Assembly: GCA_943787485.1 (NCBI GenBank)
Contig: CALSMP010000004.1
Coordinates: 273,024-337,023, forward strand
Reading direction: 5' to 3'
Source of the DNA: an uncultured Luminiphilus sp.
GTDB taxonomy: Bacteria; Pseudomonadota; Gammaproteobacteria; Pseudomonadales; Halieaceae
DNA: 64,000 nucleotides
The notes below the pieces were generated by a model, which did not search any database, was not told where the DNA came from, and saw only the letters and a program-made list of their open reading frames with translations. Position 1 is the stretch's first letter. Every line of letters starts with the position of its first letter. Positions 1 through 10,673 of the stretch are shown one piece after another. The position numbers and the translations under genes are program-made.

Positions 1-1543
1 GCCAGTCCGACACAAACATAATGCCCTTATGCTGGAAGACATAAAACAAGGTGACACCCAGCCCGCAAAGCATCCCAGCAATGGCGCCCTCTCGGGTAAT
101 CCGTGTTGAGAATATACCCATCACCAGCGCAGGAAAAATGGAGGACGCGGCCAACCCAAATGCCAATGCAACAGTACCTGCTGCAAAACCAGGAGGATTC
201 AATCCCAAGTAGCCAGCGCCAAAGACCGCCAGCGCCATCGCGCCACGGGACGCATTAAGTTCCCCTCGCTCGGAGATAGAGGGCATAAAAGTACGCTTTA
301 ACAGGTCATGAGAAATTGCCGAGGAAATAGCGAGCAACAGGCCCGCAGCGGTTGATAGAGCGGCGGCCAACCCCCCTGCTGCGACCAGCGCGATGACCCA
401 ATTCGGCAGCCGGGCAATTTCCGGATTAGCGAGCACCAGAATATCGTTGTCGAGCGTAACCAGCTCGTTCTCTGTGGGGTCGGCACGATACTGAAGCTTG
501 CCATCGCCGTTTTTATCTTCAATCGCCAGCAACCCGGTTTGCTCCCAGGTCTTAAACCACTCGGGTCGGTCCGCAATGGTCATAGGCGAGTTCGGGGCAG
601 GCTCTATCGTTTGCATAATATTCAAGCGCGCCATAGCAGCTACCGCCGGCGCTGTGGTATACAAAATCGCTATAAACACCAATGCCCACCCAGCCGACCG
701 TCTAGCATCACTGGCTTTCGGGACGGTGAAAAAGCGAATAATGACGTGGGGAAGCCCTGCCGTCCCGATCATTAAAGACGCTGTAAAGGCGACCATGTTC
801 AGCGTGCTGTAACGGAGTGTGGTCGTATACTCTTTGAACCCGGTATCGAGCAGGATTTGATCCAGTTTATCGAGGAGATAGGTATCCCCCCCTTGAAGTG
901 TCGAGCCGAGACCCAGCTGAGGTATCGGGTTACCCGTCAGTTGCAGGCTAATGAAAATAGCCGGAACGGTATAAGCGGTAATTAATACGACGTACTGAGC
1001 AATTTGGGTGTAAGTGATGCCCTTCATACCGCCTAGGACAGCGTAGAAAAAGACAATCACCATGCCGGTATAAAGACCGGTCTCGTAGTCTGTCTCTAGA
1101 AAGCGGGAAAAAGCCACCCCGATGCCCTTCATTTGACCAATCACATAAGTCACGGAACAAAGCACCAGACACAATACAGCGACAACACGAGCAGCGTCTG
1201 AGTAGTAACGATCGCCGATAAACTCCGGCACCGTAAACTTCCCGTACTTTCTCAGATAGGGCGCTACAAGCATCGCGAGAATCACGTAGCCCCCGGTCCA
1301 ACCCATCAAAAATACCGATCCACCATAGCCGTTATAGGAAATACCAATGAGTCCAGCCATGGAAATAAAAGACGCGGCGGACATCCAGTCAGCTGCTGTC
1401 GCCATCCCGTTGGCAACCGGATTTATCCCTCCGCCAGCCACATAGAATTCTTGCGTGGAATCGGCACGAGCCCAGATCGCAATAACAATGTAGAGCGCAA
1501 AGCTGCACCCCACCACCAAATACGTAATTTGCGCCAGGTCCAT
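1..1543 (-). CDS. Sodium:solute symporter large subunit, VC_2705-like SSS family (3' end outside window)
   Basis: This is a multi-pass inner-membrane sodium/solute symporter of the SSS family, in the subgroup that is paired with a DUF4212 small subunit and often linked to acs. The reading frame is open from the ATG at 1543 to the window edge in the stretches I translated. It begins MDLAQITYLVVG and contains the family stretches AADWMSAASFISMAG and KGITYTQIAQYVVLITAY. About 514 residues are present and the C-terminus is missing. Its start overlaps the stop of the upstream small-subunit gene in TAATG, so the two are translationally coupled. The divergent acetyl-CoA synthetase suggests a short-chain carboxylate such as acetate as substrate, but that is inferred from context only; ActP-like acetate permease is the nearest functional label. 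Confidence 0.85.
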   Translation of the reverse strand, partial: MDLAQITYLVVGCSFALYIVIAIWARADSTQEFYVAGGGINPVANGMATAADWMSAASFISMAGLIGISYNGYGGSVFLMGWTGGYVILAMLVAPYLRKYGKFTVPEFIGDRYYSDAARVVAVLCLVLCSVTYVIGQMKGIGVAFSRFLETDYETGLYTGMVIVFFYAVLGGMKGITYTQIAQYVVLITAYTVPAIFISLQLTGNPIPQLGLGSTLQGGDTYLLDKLDQILLDTGFKEYTTTLRYSTLNMVAFTASLMIGTAGLPHVIIRFFTVPKASDARRSAGWALVFIAILYTTAPAVAAMARLNIMQTIEPAPNSPMTIADRPEWFKTWEQTGLLAIEDKNGDGKLQYRADPTENELVTLDNDILVLANPEIARLPNWVIALVAAGGLAAALSTAAGLLLAISSAISHDLLKRTFMPSISERGELNASRGAMALAVFGAGYLGLNPPGFAAGTVALAFGLAASSIFPALVMGIFSTRITREGAIAGMLCGLGVTLFYVFQHKGIMFVSDW

Positions 1544-1809
1544 TATTCCGCGTCCAATCCAAATTCTTTATCAAGTTTCCTCATGGCTCGCACGTAATAA
1601 AAAATGAGCGCGATAAACACGTAGATAGAGCCTTGTTGGGCGAACCAGAATCCAAGCTTGTAGCCCCCCCAGCGAATGAGGTTTAGCTGATCAACAAGGA
1701 GGATGCCGAAAATAAAGCTGACCAAAAACCAGATCACCATCAATTTCATCATCAAATTGCGATTACGCCGCCAATAGGCTGCTCGCTGCACTGGTGTCAA
1801 AGGCGTCAC
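1543..1809 (-). CDS. DUF4212 small subunit of the sodium/solute symporter
   Basis: An 88-residue membrane protein of the DUF4212 family, which accompanies VC_2705-type sodium/solute symporters as a putative small subunit. Two hydrophobic helices are visible (roughly residues 22-42 and 57-73), separated by the conserved-looking segment NLIRWGGYKLGFWFAQQGS, with a charged tail (RKLDKEFGLDAE). It is the first gene of a two-gene unit: its TAA overlaps the ATG of the large subunit by one base. The upstream region (1810-2041) is shared with the divergent acs gene. Family assignment is firm; the transported substrate is not known. Confidence 0.88.
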   Translation of the reverse strand: MTPLTPVQRAAYWRRNRNLMMKLMVIWFLVSFIFGILLVDQLNLIRWGGYKLGFWFAQQGSIYVFIALIFYYVRAMRKLDKEFGLDAE

Positions 1810-2041
1810 ACATCACCTCCACGTTGTTTTTATCGATTTTCTCTTCCCGGGGCGCCGAGGCTCCCGGCGATCTCGCGTTTTGGCATTCACCGAGCACATA
1901 CTAGCTTATAACGCTGGCAGTACGCTAAACGCGCCCAGGAATTTTGGCGCACTGCAAAGCTTGATCGCAGATTCCACTTGCGTCACAAGTTGGGTGATTT
2001 AGTATCGGTAATCCATCTTGGAGGGTAATTCGGAAGACACG

Positions 2042-3976
2042 ATGTCGACGCAAAACAGCTATCCCATTCCCGATAATTTCAGCGACTCACATGTGACCCC
2101 TAGTCAGTATGCCGACTGGTATCGTCAGTCTCTAGAGGATCCTGACTTGTTCTGGGCCACCAAGGCAACGGAGTTCCTGCAATGGGATGTTCCCTTTAGC
2201 AAAGTCAGTGACTGTGATTTTGAGCAGGGTAAGGCTCGCTGGTTTATTGATGGCAAACTCAACGTCTCTGTGAACTGCATCGATAGACACCTGCCCGAGC
2301 GCGCCGACCAAACGGCGCTGCTGTGGGAGGGCGACGCGCCGCAAGATCAGCGCGCAATCACCTATCAAGAATTAAAAGATCAAGTTTGCCGCCTTGCCAA
2401 TGTGCTCAAATCCCGCGGTGTCAGTAAGGGAGATCGAGTGTGTATCTACATGCCCATGATCCCGGAAGCAGCTTATGCGATGCTGGCCTGCGCTCGGATA
2501 GGAGCCATTCACTCTGTCGTCTTTGGCGGCTTTTCGCCGGAAGCACTGCAATCGCGTATTCAGGATGCTGACTGCCGCCTAGTGATCACCGCCGACGAGG
2601 GCGTGCGAGGGGGCAAGACGGTACCCCTGAAAAACAACGTTGATCGTGCGCTGAGCGAATGCCCATCAGTGGATACAGTGGTCGTAGTTTCGAGAACCTC
2701 GGCAGACATCCCCTGGCAGGCCGGCCGGGACGTTTGGTACCACGAAGCGTGCGAGTCGGCGTCTGCCACCTGTGAACCCGAACTCATGGACGCTGAAGAT
2801 CCACTCTTTATTTTGTATACATCCGGTTCCACGGGAAAACCTAAGGGAGTGTTACACACGACCGGAGGCTATCTTCTACAGGCCGCCATGACTTTCAAAT
2901 ACGTGTTCGATTATCGCGACGGCGAGGTGTGGTGGTGCACCGCTGATGTCGGTTGGGTCACTGGACATACCTATATCGTGTATGGGCCACTCGCCAATGC
3001 TGCCACCTCACTGCTTTTTGAGGGTGTGCCCACCTACCCCGACGCCAGTCGGTTCTGGCAGGTCATAGACAAGCACAAGGTCAATTTGTTCTTTACCGCA
3101 CCCACTGCCATTCGAGCACTACAGGCCCTCGGCGACGATTGGGTAATGAAATCTAGCCGTCGCTCATTACGACTGATCGGCTCGGTGGGTGAGCCTATCA
3201 ATCCTGAGGCTTGGGAGTGGTACCACCGGGTTGTAGGAGACGGCCGATGCCCTATTGTGGACACCTGGTGGCAGACAGAAACCGGGGGCGTGATGATCTC
3301 CCCACTGCCGGGCGCTCACGCCCTGAAGCCGGGCTATGCGAGCTTTCCCTTCTTCGGAGTAGAGCCGGTCCTTCTTGATGAACAGGGACAAGAACTCGCC
3401 GGAGAGGCCCAAGGCTACTTGGCCATCAAACGCTCCTGGCCCGCGCAAATTCGAACGGTCTATGGCGATCATCAGCGAATGGTGGACACCTATTTTAGTA
3501 CCTACAAGGGCTATTACTTTACGGGGGATGGCGCCTCGCGCGATGGCGACGGGTATTATCGAATCACAGGGCGAGTCGATGACGTCCTGAATGTCTCGGG
3601 CCACCGGATGGGCACAGCCGAAGTCGAAAGTGCCATCACCGAACATGAGTTAATCGCTGAAGCCGCTGTCGTGGGGTTTCCCCACGACATCAAAGGCCAG
3701 GGGATTTACGCCTACGTGACACCCATGGCGGGCACCGAACCCTCGGACGCGCTGCGTGAGGAAGTCATCGGGGTCTGCGTGTCAGAGATTGGGCCGATTG
3801 CCAAACCCGATGTCATCCAGTGGGCGCCAGGCTTACCCAAAACGCGCTCCGGAAAAATTATGCGGCGTATCCTTCGCAAGATCGCCGAGGGAGATATCGA
3901 CAACCTCGGTGACACATCCACGCTGGCTGATCCCAGTGTTGTTGATCACCTGATCGAGAACCGAGCTCGACGATAA
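2042..3976 (+). CDS. acs: Acetyl-CoA synthetase (AMP-forming)
   Basis: Converts acetate, ATP and CoA to acetyl-CoA, AMP and PPi in the cytoplasm. The 644-residue length is normal for Acs. The AMP-binding loop [11 protein letters not shown] starts at residue 259. The acetate-pocket motif [10 protein letters not shown] (about residue 406) carries the tryptophan that separates acetate enzymes from propionate enzymes. The C-terminal SGKIMRR lysine (about residue 603) is the one regulated by acetylation in the family. I chose ATG 2042 because GGAAG lies 5-6 bases upstream; a TTG at 2018 is in frame but adds residues foreign to the family. It diverges from the DUF4212/SSS symporter pair, an arrangement typical of acetate uptake and activation. 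It could feed the malonyl-CoA/3-hydroxypropionate genes at 50-59 kb. Confidence 0.95.
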   Translation: MSTQNSYPIPDNFSDSHVTPSQYADWYRQSLEDPDLFWATKATEFLQWDVPFSKVSDCDFEQGKARWFIDGKLNVSVNCIDRHLPERADQTALLWEGDAPQDQRAITYQELKDQVCRLANVLKSRGVSKGDRVCIYMPMIPEAAYAMLACARIGAIHSVVFGGFSPEALQSRIQDADCRLVITADEGVRGGKTVPLKNNVDRALSECPSVDTVVVVSRTSADIPWQAGRDVWYHEACESASATCEPELMDAEDPLFILYTSGSTGKPKGVLHTTGGYLLQAAMTFKYVFDYRDGEVWWCTADVGWVTGHTYIVYGPLANAATSLLFEGVPTYPDASRFWQVIDKHKVNLFFTAPTAIRALQALGDDWVMKSSRRSLRLIGSVGEPINPEAWEWYHRVVGDGRCPIVDTWWQTETGGVMISPLPGAHALKPGYASFPFFGVEPVLLDEQGQELAGEAQGYLAIKRSWPAQIRTVYGDHQRMVDTYFSTYKGYYFTGDGASRDGDGYYRITGRVDDVLNVSGHRMGTAEVESAITEHELIAEAAVVGFPHDIKGQGIYAYVTPMAGTEPSDALREEVIGVCVSEIGPIAKPDVIQWAPGLPKTRSGKIMRRILRKIAEGDIDNLGDTSTLADPSVVDHLIENRARR

Positions 3977-4042
3977 TAGTGACCATCAATCCGAATTAGC
4001 CGATTACTAATGGCGTGTGATTCAGAGACGGCTCGCCAGAGC

Positions 4043-4074
4043 AAAAAAAAAGCCGCGTGTAACGCGGCTTTTTT
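4043..4074. terminator. Bidirectional intrinsic terminator between acs and pnp
   Basis: A perfect 7-bp stem, AGCCGCG (4051-4057) with CGCGGCT (4063-4069), encloses the loop TGTAA. It is followed by a T-run on the plus strand and preceded by an A-run (a T-run on the minus strand). It sits between the convergent acs and pnp genes and should terminate both. Confidence 0.9.
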
Positions 4075-4090
4075 ACATCACCTAAGAGCA

Positions 4091-6232
4091 TTAAGCATCT
4101 TCTGAAATGGCTTCGTCGTTCTCCAAGCCAGCGTCAACGCCAGCAGCGCCACCCTCGTCCACTTCCTTCATCGACAGCTTGATACGCCCACGCTGATCGA
4201 CGTCGAGCACCTTGACCCGGACCTGCTGACCTTCCGACAGGTAATCGGTCACGTTCTCAACGCGCTCCTCGGCAATCTGGGAAATATGTACCAAACCATC
4301 TTTCCCCGGAAGGATCGTGACAAAAGCACCAAAATCGACGATTCGGGCCACGGTACCTTCGTAGATCTCACCCACTTCCGCTTCCGCCGTGATCGCCATT
4401 ATCATGTCGACCGCCTTATCGCGGGATTCCTTGGTCACACCAAAGACTTTCACCGTACCGTCGTCCTCAATGTCAACCGTCGCGCCAGACTCTTCGGTAA
4501 TGGAGCGAATGGTTGCACCGCCTTTACCAATGATATCGCGAATCTTGTCAGAATCGATCTTCATCTGAACCATACTGGGCGCGTTCTCTGATACGATCTC
4601 GCGAGGTGCATCAAGAACCGCATTCATCTGACCCAAGATATGCAAGCGAGCTTGCATCGCCTGCTCCAGCGCAATCTCCATGATCTGCTCGTTAATACCT
4701 TCGATCTTGATATCCATTTGCAGCGCGGTGACGCCACTTGCGGTACCTGCAACCTTAAAGTCCATGTCACCGAGGTGATCTTCATCGCCCAGGATGTCGG
4801 TCAGAACGGCAAACTGATTGCCCTCCTTCACCAGACCCATCGCGATACCGGCCACAGGCGCCTTGACCGGAACACCGGCTGCCATCAGTGCAAGAGACCC
4901 AACGCACACTGATGCCATCGAGCTTGAACCATTCGACTCGGTGATTTCAGAAACCACCCGAACCGTGTAGGGAAACTCCTCCTCGTTCGGGAGCGTCGCG
5001 GCCAAACCGCGGCGGGCAAGGCGGCCGTGGCCTACTTCACGCCGGCCAGTCGCGCCAATACGGCCCGCCTCGCCCACTGAATAGGGCGGAAAGTTATAGT
5101 GCAACATAAAGGGATCGCGACGCTCGCCTTCAAGCGCGTCAATAATCTGGGCATCGCGGGATGAACCGAGGGTCACCGCACCAATTGCCTGAGTTTCACC
5201 CCGAGTAAAGAGCGCTGATCCGTGGGCCTTGGTCAGTACGTCAACCTCGCAGGATATCGCCCGCACAGTGCGGTTATCGCGGCCATCAATTCGTGGCTCG
5301 CCGCTGATAATTCGCTGTCGCACGATCGATTTCTCGAGTGACTTGAACAGATCTTTTACATCTTCAGGGGCCGGACCGCCCTCTACTGCCAGCTTAGCGA
5401 TGACCGCCTCGCGAATCTCGCCAACACGCTCGTAGCGCGCCGCTTTTTCGGTAATACGATACGCTTCACCCAAGGCCGCTTTGGCCTCTGCCTCAACCGC
5501 CGCTTTCAACTCTTCGTTGACAGGCGCAGCTGACCACTCCCAACGGGGGCTTCCTGCTTCTTCAACCAATTCATTGATGGCCTTGATCACCGTTTGCATT
5601 TCCTGATGCGCAAACAGCACAGCGCCCAACATTTGGTCTTCGGTAAGCTCTTGTGCCTCAGACTCCACCATCAGGACAGCATCTGAGGTGCCGGCAACAA
5701 CCATATCCAGCTTGCTCTCTTTGAGTGCGCTGTAGCTTGGGTTGAGAACATACCCTTGCGCTTCATTGAAGCCTACTCGGGCACCACCAATGGGACCATT
5801 GAACGGGCAGCCCGAGATCGCAAGTGCCGCTGACGTGCCGATCATTGCCGGGATATCCGGATCGGTATTCTTGTCCGCGGACATAACGGTACAGATAACC
5901 TGCACTTCATTCATGAAGCCGTCGGGAAACAGCGGGCGAATAGGGCGATCAATCAAACGCGAGGTCAGCGTTTCTTTCTCGCTGGGCCGCGCTTCGCGCT
6001 TGAAGAATCCGCCCGGAATTTTGCCGACTGAGTAGGTCTTTTCGATGTAATGAACGGAAAGAGGGAAGAAGTCCTGGCCTGCTTTGGCTGAACGATTTGC
6101 TACTACGGTACACAGAACACTGGTATTCCCCATTGAAACCATCACCGCACCACTCGCTTGGCGCGCGATCCGGCCTGTCTCCAGGGTGATCTCATGGTCA
6201 CCGTACTGGAATGTTTTTCTAACTACACTCAC
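4091..6232 (-). CDS. pnp: Polynucleotide phosphorylase
   Basis: A 3'-to-5' phosphorolytic exoribonuclease and core degradosome component. The 713-residue protein has the expected order: two RNase PH domains joined by a helical linker, a KH domain ([15 protein letters not shown]) and an S1 domain ([18 protein letters not shown]), then an acidic tail. The GTG start at 6232 is preceded by GGAGA at suitable spacing. It follows rpsO with only a short hairpin-containing spacer, the conserved rpsO-pnp arrangement, in which Pnp commonly autoregulates through RNase III cleavage of the leader. The frame is intact. Confidence 0.97.
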   Translation of the reverse strand: MSVVRKTFQYGDHEITLETGRIARQASGAVMVSMGNTSVLCTVVANRSAKAGQDFFPLSVHYIEKTYSVGKIPGGFFKREARPSEKETLTSRLIDRPIRPLFPDGFMNEVQVICTVMSADKNTDPDIPAMIGTSAALAISGCPFNGPIGGARVGFNEAQGYVLNPSYSALKESKLDMVVAGTSDAVLMVESEAQELTEDQMLGAVLFAHQEMQTVIKAINELVEEAGSPRWEWSAAPVNEELKAAVEAEAKAALGEAYRITEKAARYERVGEIREAVIAKLAVEGGPAPEDVKDLFKSLEKSIVRQRIISGEPRIDGRDNRTVRAISCEVDVLTKAHGSALFTRGETQAIGAVTLGSSRDAQIIDALEGERRDPFMLHYNFPPYSVGEAGRIGATGRREVGHGRLARRGLAATLPNEEEFPYTVRVVSEITESNGSSSMASVCVGSLALMAAGVPVKAPVAGIAMGLVKEGNQFAVLTDILGDEDHLGDMDFKVAGTASGVTALQMDIKIEGINEQIMEIALEQAMQARLHILGQMNAVLDAPREIVSENAPSMVQMKIDSDKIRDIIGKGGATIRSITEESGATVDIEDDGTVKVFGVTKESRDKAVDMIMAITAEAEVGEIYEGTVARIVDFGAFVTILPGKDGLVHISQIAEERVENVTDYLSEGQQVRVKVLDVDQRGRIKLSMKEVDEGGAAGVDAGLENDEAISEDA

Positions 6233-6255
6233 TGTGTTTCTCCAATAAATGAAAC

Positions 6256-6273
6256 GGCCGGCATAAGCCGGCC
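6256..6273 (-). terminator. rpsO-pnp intercistronic hairpin
   Basis: A perfect 7-bp inverted repeat GGCCGGC/GCCGGCC with a 4-base loop lies between the rpsO stop and the pnp start. In the minus direction the T-rich stretch precedes rather than follows the stem, so it is a poor terminator. By analogy with E. coli it is more likely a leaky terminator or processing structure in the pnp leader. Confidence 0.6.
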
Positions 6274-6286
6274 AAAAATAAGGTCG

Positions 6287-6556
6287 TTACCGACGCAAAC
6301 CCAAACGCTTAATCAAATCTCCATAGCGTCCAGTATCTTTGCCTTTGAGGTAATCCAGCAGTTTTCTGCGCTGGTTGACCATACGGATGAGGCCTCGCCG
6401 AGAATGATGATCCTGGGCGTGAGCCTTAAAATGCGATTGCAATTGCTCGATATTAGCCGTCAACAGGGCAACTTGAACCTCCGGCGAACCGGTGTCTCCC
6501 TCTGACTGTTGATAATCTTTTACGATTTGAGCTTTAGTGGCTGCATCAAGTGCCAT
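6287..6556 (-). CDS. rpsO: 30S ribosomal protein S15
   Basis: An 89-residue S15 protein that binds the central domain of 16S rRNA. Family motifs are present: [14 protein letters not shown], the HHSRRGL segment and the C-terminal KRLGLRR. The start is ATG 6556 (MALDAATK), preceded by GGAG; a longer in-frame start at 6571 adds five residues not typical of S15. It lies downstream of truB and upstream of pnp, as in other gammaproteobacteria. Confidence 0.96.
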   Translation of the reverse strand: MALDAATKAQIVKDYQQSEGDTGSPEVQVALLTANIEQLQSHFKAHAQDHHSRRGLIRMVNQRRKLLDYLKGKDTGRYGDLIKRLGLRR

Positions 6557-6646
6557 TGTTACTTTCTCCAACCTGCTTGTTAAGTCGGGCGCTGTCCGTG
6601 CAGGTTTACAGACATGTCCGGTTTGCTAGTGACTAAGTCGCCTGGA

Positions 6647-7567
6647 TCAGTGATTCACCAACCGTCTCGGCGCTACGCGGCCGTCCTCGAGCATTTCACC
6701 AATACCGAGAAAGGAGTCACCCCCCGAGTAGACGCGCACCATACCATCTCGCGGGCCATTTGGCACCAATACCGGCTGACCCTGTTTCAGGTAAAAACTC
6801 GCAGATTCTCCCAATTCCACTCGATTTAGGCTCATTAGCGGCGTATCCATCGGTGCCAACACGCTGTCGAGGGTCGCTTCTCCTTGCTCGGCGATAACTC
6901 GCAGTTGCTCAAGGGTTATCGACCCCGAAAGCCGATAGGGCCCCGCTTCGGTGCGCCTGAGCGCGCTGACATGGGCAGGGACGCCCAAAAGCTCTCCGAG
7001 AGACTCCGCGAGGCTACGCACATAGGTTCCCTTGCTACAGCCAATCGACACATCGGCTTCCGCTGTCTCACCCTGCCGAAAGTCATCACAAACCAGTTGG
7101 TGGATCACCACGGCGCGGGGCTTACGCTCCACCTCCAACCCCTGACGGGCGAGCTTGTAAAGCGGCTGCCCGTCGCGCTTTAGTGCTGAATACATGGGAG
7201 GTAACTGAGAAAGCGGCCCTCTCAAGCGGGCGATTGCGGCCTCAACCTGTTCGCGATTGATATGGCTCGCGTCAGCGCGGGAAACCTCCTCGCCCTCGGC
7301 ATCCAAGGTATCTGTTCCAACACCCAGTCGGATGGTGGCGTCATACCCTTTGTCGGCATCGAGCACATACTGAGAAAATTTTGTGGCCTCCCCAAAACAG
7401 ATGGGTAACACACCCGTGGCGAGCGGATCGAGACTCCCGGTGTGGCCTGCTTTGGCTGCGTCAAATAGCCGTTTGGCCTGCTGCAATGCGCCGTTGGAGG
7501 TCATGCCCGAGGGTTTATCCAGAACGAGGATCCCGCTCACTTCGCGGCCCTTTCTGCGCCTAGCCAT
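6647..7567 (-). CDS. truB: tRNA pseudouridine(55) synthase
   Basis: Makes pseudouridine-55 in the T-loop of tRNAs. The 306-residue protein has GILVLDKPSGMTSN at the N-terminus and the catalytic-aspartate motif GHTGSLDPLATGVLP. A C-terminal PUA-like segment is present (QPVLVPNGPRDGMVRVY...FLGIGEML). The ATG at 7567 is just downstream of the rbfA coding region once the rbfA frameshift is allowed for. Gene order infB-rbfA-truB-rpsO is the usual one. Confidence 0.95.
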   Translation of the reverse strand: MARRRKGREVSGILVLDKPSGMTSNGALQQAKRLFDAAKAGHTGSLDPLATGVLPICFGEATKFSQYVLDADKGYDATIRLGVGTDTLDAEGEEVSRADASHINREQVEAAIARLRGPLSQLPPMYSALKRDGQPLYKLARQGLEVERKPRAVVIHQLVCDDFRQGETAEADVSIGCSKGTYVRSLAESLGELLGVPAHVSALRRTEAGPYRLSGSITLEQLRVIAEQGEATLDSVLAPMDTPLMSLNRVELGESASFYLKQGQPVLVPNGPRDGMVRVYSGGDSFLGIGEMLEDGRVAPRRLVNH

Positions 7568-7570
7568 TGT

Positions 7571-8009
7571 TCAGTCGCTCTCGGCGCCATCCATACCGGC
7601 GCCCGCTATGCCAGCATCCGGTCGTTCGCCATCTTCACTGATCAAGCCACTGTCCGCGGCTTTAACGTTTTTCAGAGAGTGCCTCCATGTCACGTCCTCG
7701 GCCCACACTTTCGTCAAAGCGGAAATGAAGCTTGGGGACTGTCCTCATGGTTGATGCACGCGCAATTTCTGAACGAATAAAACCTGAGGCGCGGTTAAGC
7801 ACCTCCGCACTCTTGGCTCCCTCGGCCTTATCGTCAACACCTAGCTGGGTAAAAAAAACCTTCGCATGCGCAAGGTCACGGCTCACGTCAACGCCGGTAA
7901 TGCTGACAAGCTTCAAACGAGGATCGCGCAATTCCAATTGAACGAGTCGCGCGACCTCCTGCTGCAGGTAGTCGCCGACTCGTTGAGTACGACTGTAGTC
8001 TTTAACCAC
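7571..8009 (-). CDS. rbfA: Ribosome-binding factor A, 3' end frameshifted
   Basis: RbfA binds the 30S subunit and helps 16S rRNA maturation and cold adaptation. The frame from ATG 8009 encodes DYSRTQRVGDYLQQEVARL, VSRDLAHAKVFF and LHFRFDESVGRGRDMEAL, then stops at 7662 after 115 residues. Removing one base from the run of five T (plus strand 7668-7672) lets the protein continue with VKAADSGLISEDGERPDAG to a TGA at 7571, giving a normal-looking acidic tail right before truB. I therefore annotate to 7571 with one probable single-base indel. The uninterrupted KH-like core means function would survive either way. Confidence 0.88.
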
Positions 8010-8014
8010 TGTCG

Positions 8015-10669
8015 TTAAAGACTTCGAGCTATTTCGTTGACGTCGAACACTTCAATGAGATCGCCCACCTTAACGTCGTTGTAGTTCTTCACGCCGATAC
8101 CGCACTCGGTGCCGTTGCGAACTTCGTTGGCATCATCTTTAAATCGTCGCAAGGATTCGAGCTCACCCTCGTAGATGACGACGTTGTCGCGCAATACGCG
8201 AATCGGCTTCGCTCGAAATACAGTGCCCTCGATAACCATACAACCGGCGATGAGGCCAAATTTTGGCGATCGGAATACATCCCGCACTTCGGCAATCCCG
8301 ACAATCTCTTCCCGTAGCTCGGGAGAAAGCATGCCGCTAAGTGCCGCCTTAACGTCGTCAATCAAATCATAGATGACGTTGTAATAACGCACCTCAACGC
8401 CTTCCTGCTCTGACAAACGACGGGCACCGGAATCAGCCCGCACATTGAAGCCGATGATGATGGCCTCCGAGGTGATTGCCAGCGTAACGTCCGACTCGGT
8501 CAAGCCACCGACGCCGCCTGAGACCACATTCACCTTGACCTCATCGTTACCGAGGTCCGCCAATGAACCCTGAAGCGCCTCCAGCGACCCTCTAACATCG
8601 GCCTTGATAACGAGGTTGAGAACTTTACGATCTCCCGCCGTCATCGACTCGAACATATTGTCAAGCTTAGCTGCCTGCTGGCGCGCCAGACGATTGGTAC
8701 GCAGCTTCTCGGCGCGAAAGTCTGCAATTTCTCGCGCACGCTTCTCGCTTTCCACCACAACAAACAAATCTCCGGCATCGGGAGTTCCATCTAGACCCAA
8801 GATTTCCACAGGAATACTTGGACCGGCTGTCTCGATTTGTTCACCATTCTCGTCGAGCATCGCGCGCACGCGCCCGTATTGCAGACCGGCCAGGACGATA
8901 TCCCCTTGACTCAAGGTGCCTTGCTGAATGAGAAGCGACGCGACTGAACCGCGCCCTTTATCGAGACGAGACTCAATAACAATACCCTGCGCGGGCACAT
9001 CAATTGCTGCTTGTAGCTCAAGTAACTCTGACTGTAATAGCAGAGCATCCAACAACTCGTCGATGCCTTCCCCTGTGTGCGCTGACACGGGAATGAACTG
9101 GGTATCTCCGCCCCAGTCCTCGGGGATTACGTCCTTAGCCGCCAGCTCATTCTTGACCCGATCGGGGTCCGCCGCCTCTTTATCGATCTTGTTAACCGCT
9201 ACCACCAAGGGCACCTCAGCGGCTCTCGCGTGCTGGATGGCTTCCTCGGTTTGAGGCATCACGCCGTCATCTGCCGCGACCACAAGGATCACAATATCCG
9301 TGGATTTTGCGCCGCGGGCACGCATGGAGGTAAATGCTGCGTGTCCGGGGGTATCCAAGAAGGTGATCATGCCGCGATCAGTCTCTACATGATAAGCGCC
9401 GATATGCTGGGTAATACCCCCAGCTTCACCGCTGGCGACCCGTGACTTCCGGATGTAATCCAGAAGCGAGGTCTTGCCATGATCGACGTGACCCATAACA
9501 GTGACAACAGGCGAGCGAGGCTCCGGCGTGCCCTCCTGCCCGGCCATTGTCTCTTCGAGCTGTTCCTCGAGCTTATCATCGCTCACCAATCTGATTCGGT
9601 GGCCAAGCTCTTCTACTACGAGGGACGCCGTGTCCTGATCAATCATTTGGTTAATGGTGGCCATGACGCCAAGTTTCATCAACTCTTTAATCACCACACC
9701 CGCCTTGACAGCCATCTGTTGCGACAGATCACCGACCGAGATGTTCTCGGGTAAGTTAACGTCATAAACGATCTTTTCGGTCGGCTGCTCAAAGCCGTGT
9801 TTGGTGTGCTCTTCGTGGGCCCTCTTGCGCTTACCACCCCGTCGGCGCGCAATGCCAGCTTCCGCCGCCTCAATATCCGTCAACGACAAATTGTGACCAC
9901 GCTGCTTGCCACGCGATCCGGGCAAGGAGCCCCGCTCAAGGCGGGCTCTGCCCGGCTTGCGCTTCTCCGCATCCTCTCTCCCAGGACGCGCCGCTGGGGC
10001 ATCATGCAACCGCTTTGGCTTTCTGTCGGCATCAGCACCGGCTGGCGCTGTTCGTCTATCTGCCGCGCGAGCTCTCTCTTCTTCAGCTCGCTGCGCCTCT
10101 TCCAACTTGCGAGCTTCTACAGCAGCTTCAAGCTCACGCTGGCGATTTTCCTCTTCGGCTTTACGTCTCGCCGCTGCACGCTGGCGCAACACTTCAGGGT
10201 CACTGGAATCAATCTCTTCGTCGACTTCAACAAAAGTTCCAGTGTCTTTCGCAGCGGCTTCTGAAGTAGCCTCTGGCACCCCGTCAGCCGGCGCAGTGCC
10301 TGACACCTCAGCCGCGACATCATCTGCCACCGCCTCCAATAGCTCATCTGTCGCGGTCGAATCGGCGTCCTCACGCTTGACGTAGGTCCGCTTTTTTCCG
10401 CACCTCGACATTGACGGTTCGCTTGCCCGCGCCACCGCTTCCTGTCGGAGAGTGCTGACCTGCTTGCGCTTCAGAGTAATCTTTCTTGGGCGCCGCCGCG
10501 CTCTCACCATGACTCGCTTTAGAGGACGCGAGCAGCGTTTGCTTATCCTCTTCCGACACAGCCTCATCGGCCGCGGCGTGGGGCAAGCCCGCCTCTTTCA
10601 TTTGCGACAGCAACCGGTCGACGGATGCTCCCACCGTCTTCGCTAGTTGTTCTACTGTCCTTGCGCCAT
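8015..10669 (-). CDS. infB: Translation initiation factor IF-2 (5' end frameshifted)
   Basis: A GTPase that delivers initiator tRNA to the 30S subunit. The frame from about 10370 to 8015 is clean and contains the G1 motif [13 protein letters not shown]3 DTPGHAAF, G4 NKIDK and the C-terminal fMet-tRNA-binding region. The N-terminal domain is split between two frames. [21 protein letters not shown] lies in one frame, [12 protein letters not shown] in another, [14 protein letters not shown] in the first again, and RTYVKRED in the second. That requires three indels between about 10370 and 10500, with a fourth near the likely ATG at 10669, 4 bp after the nusA stop. For an essential gene this pattern is best read as sequence error. 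Confidence 0.93.
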
Positions 10670-10673
10670 GTCT

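Noticed and set aside
2018..2041. TTG start extending acs by eight codons
   Set aside because: ATG 2042 has a well-spaced GGAAG and gives the normal family N-terminus.
10117..10374. Several 60-160 codon open frames antisense or alternate to infB, nusA and ftsH
   Set aside because: They are shadows of real coding sequence; translations resemble no family and vanish once the indels are corrected.
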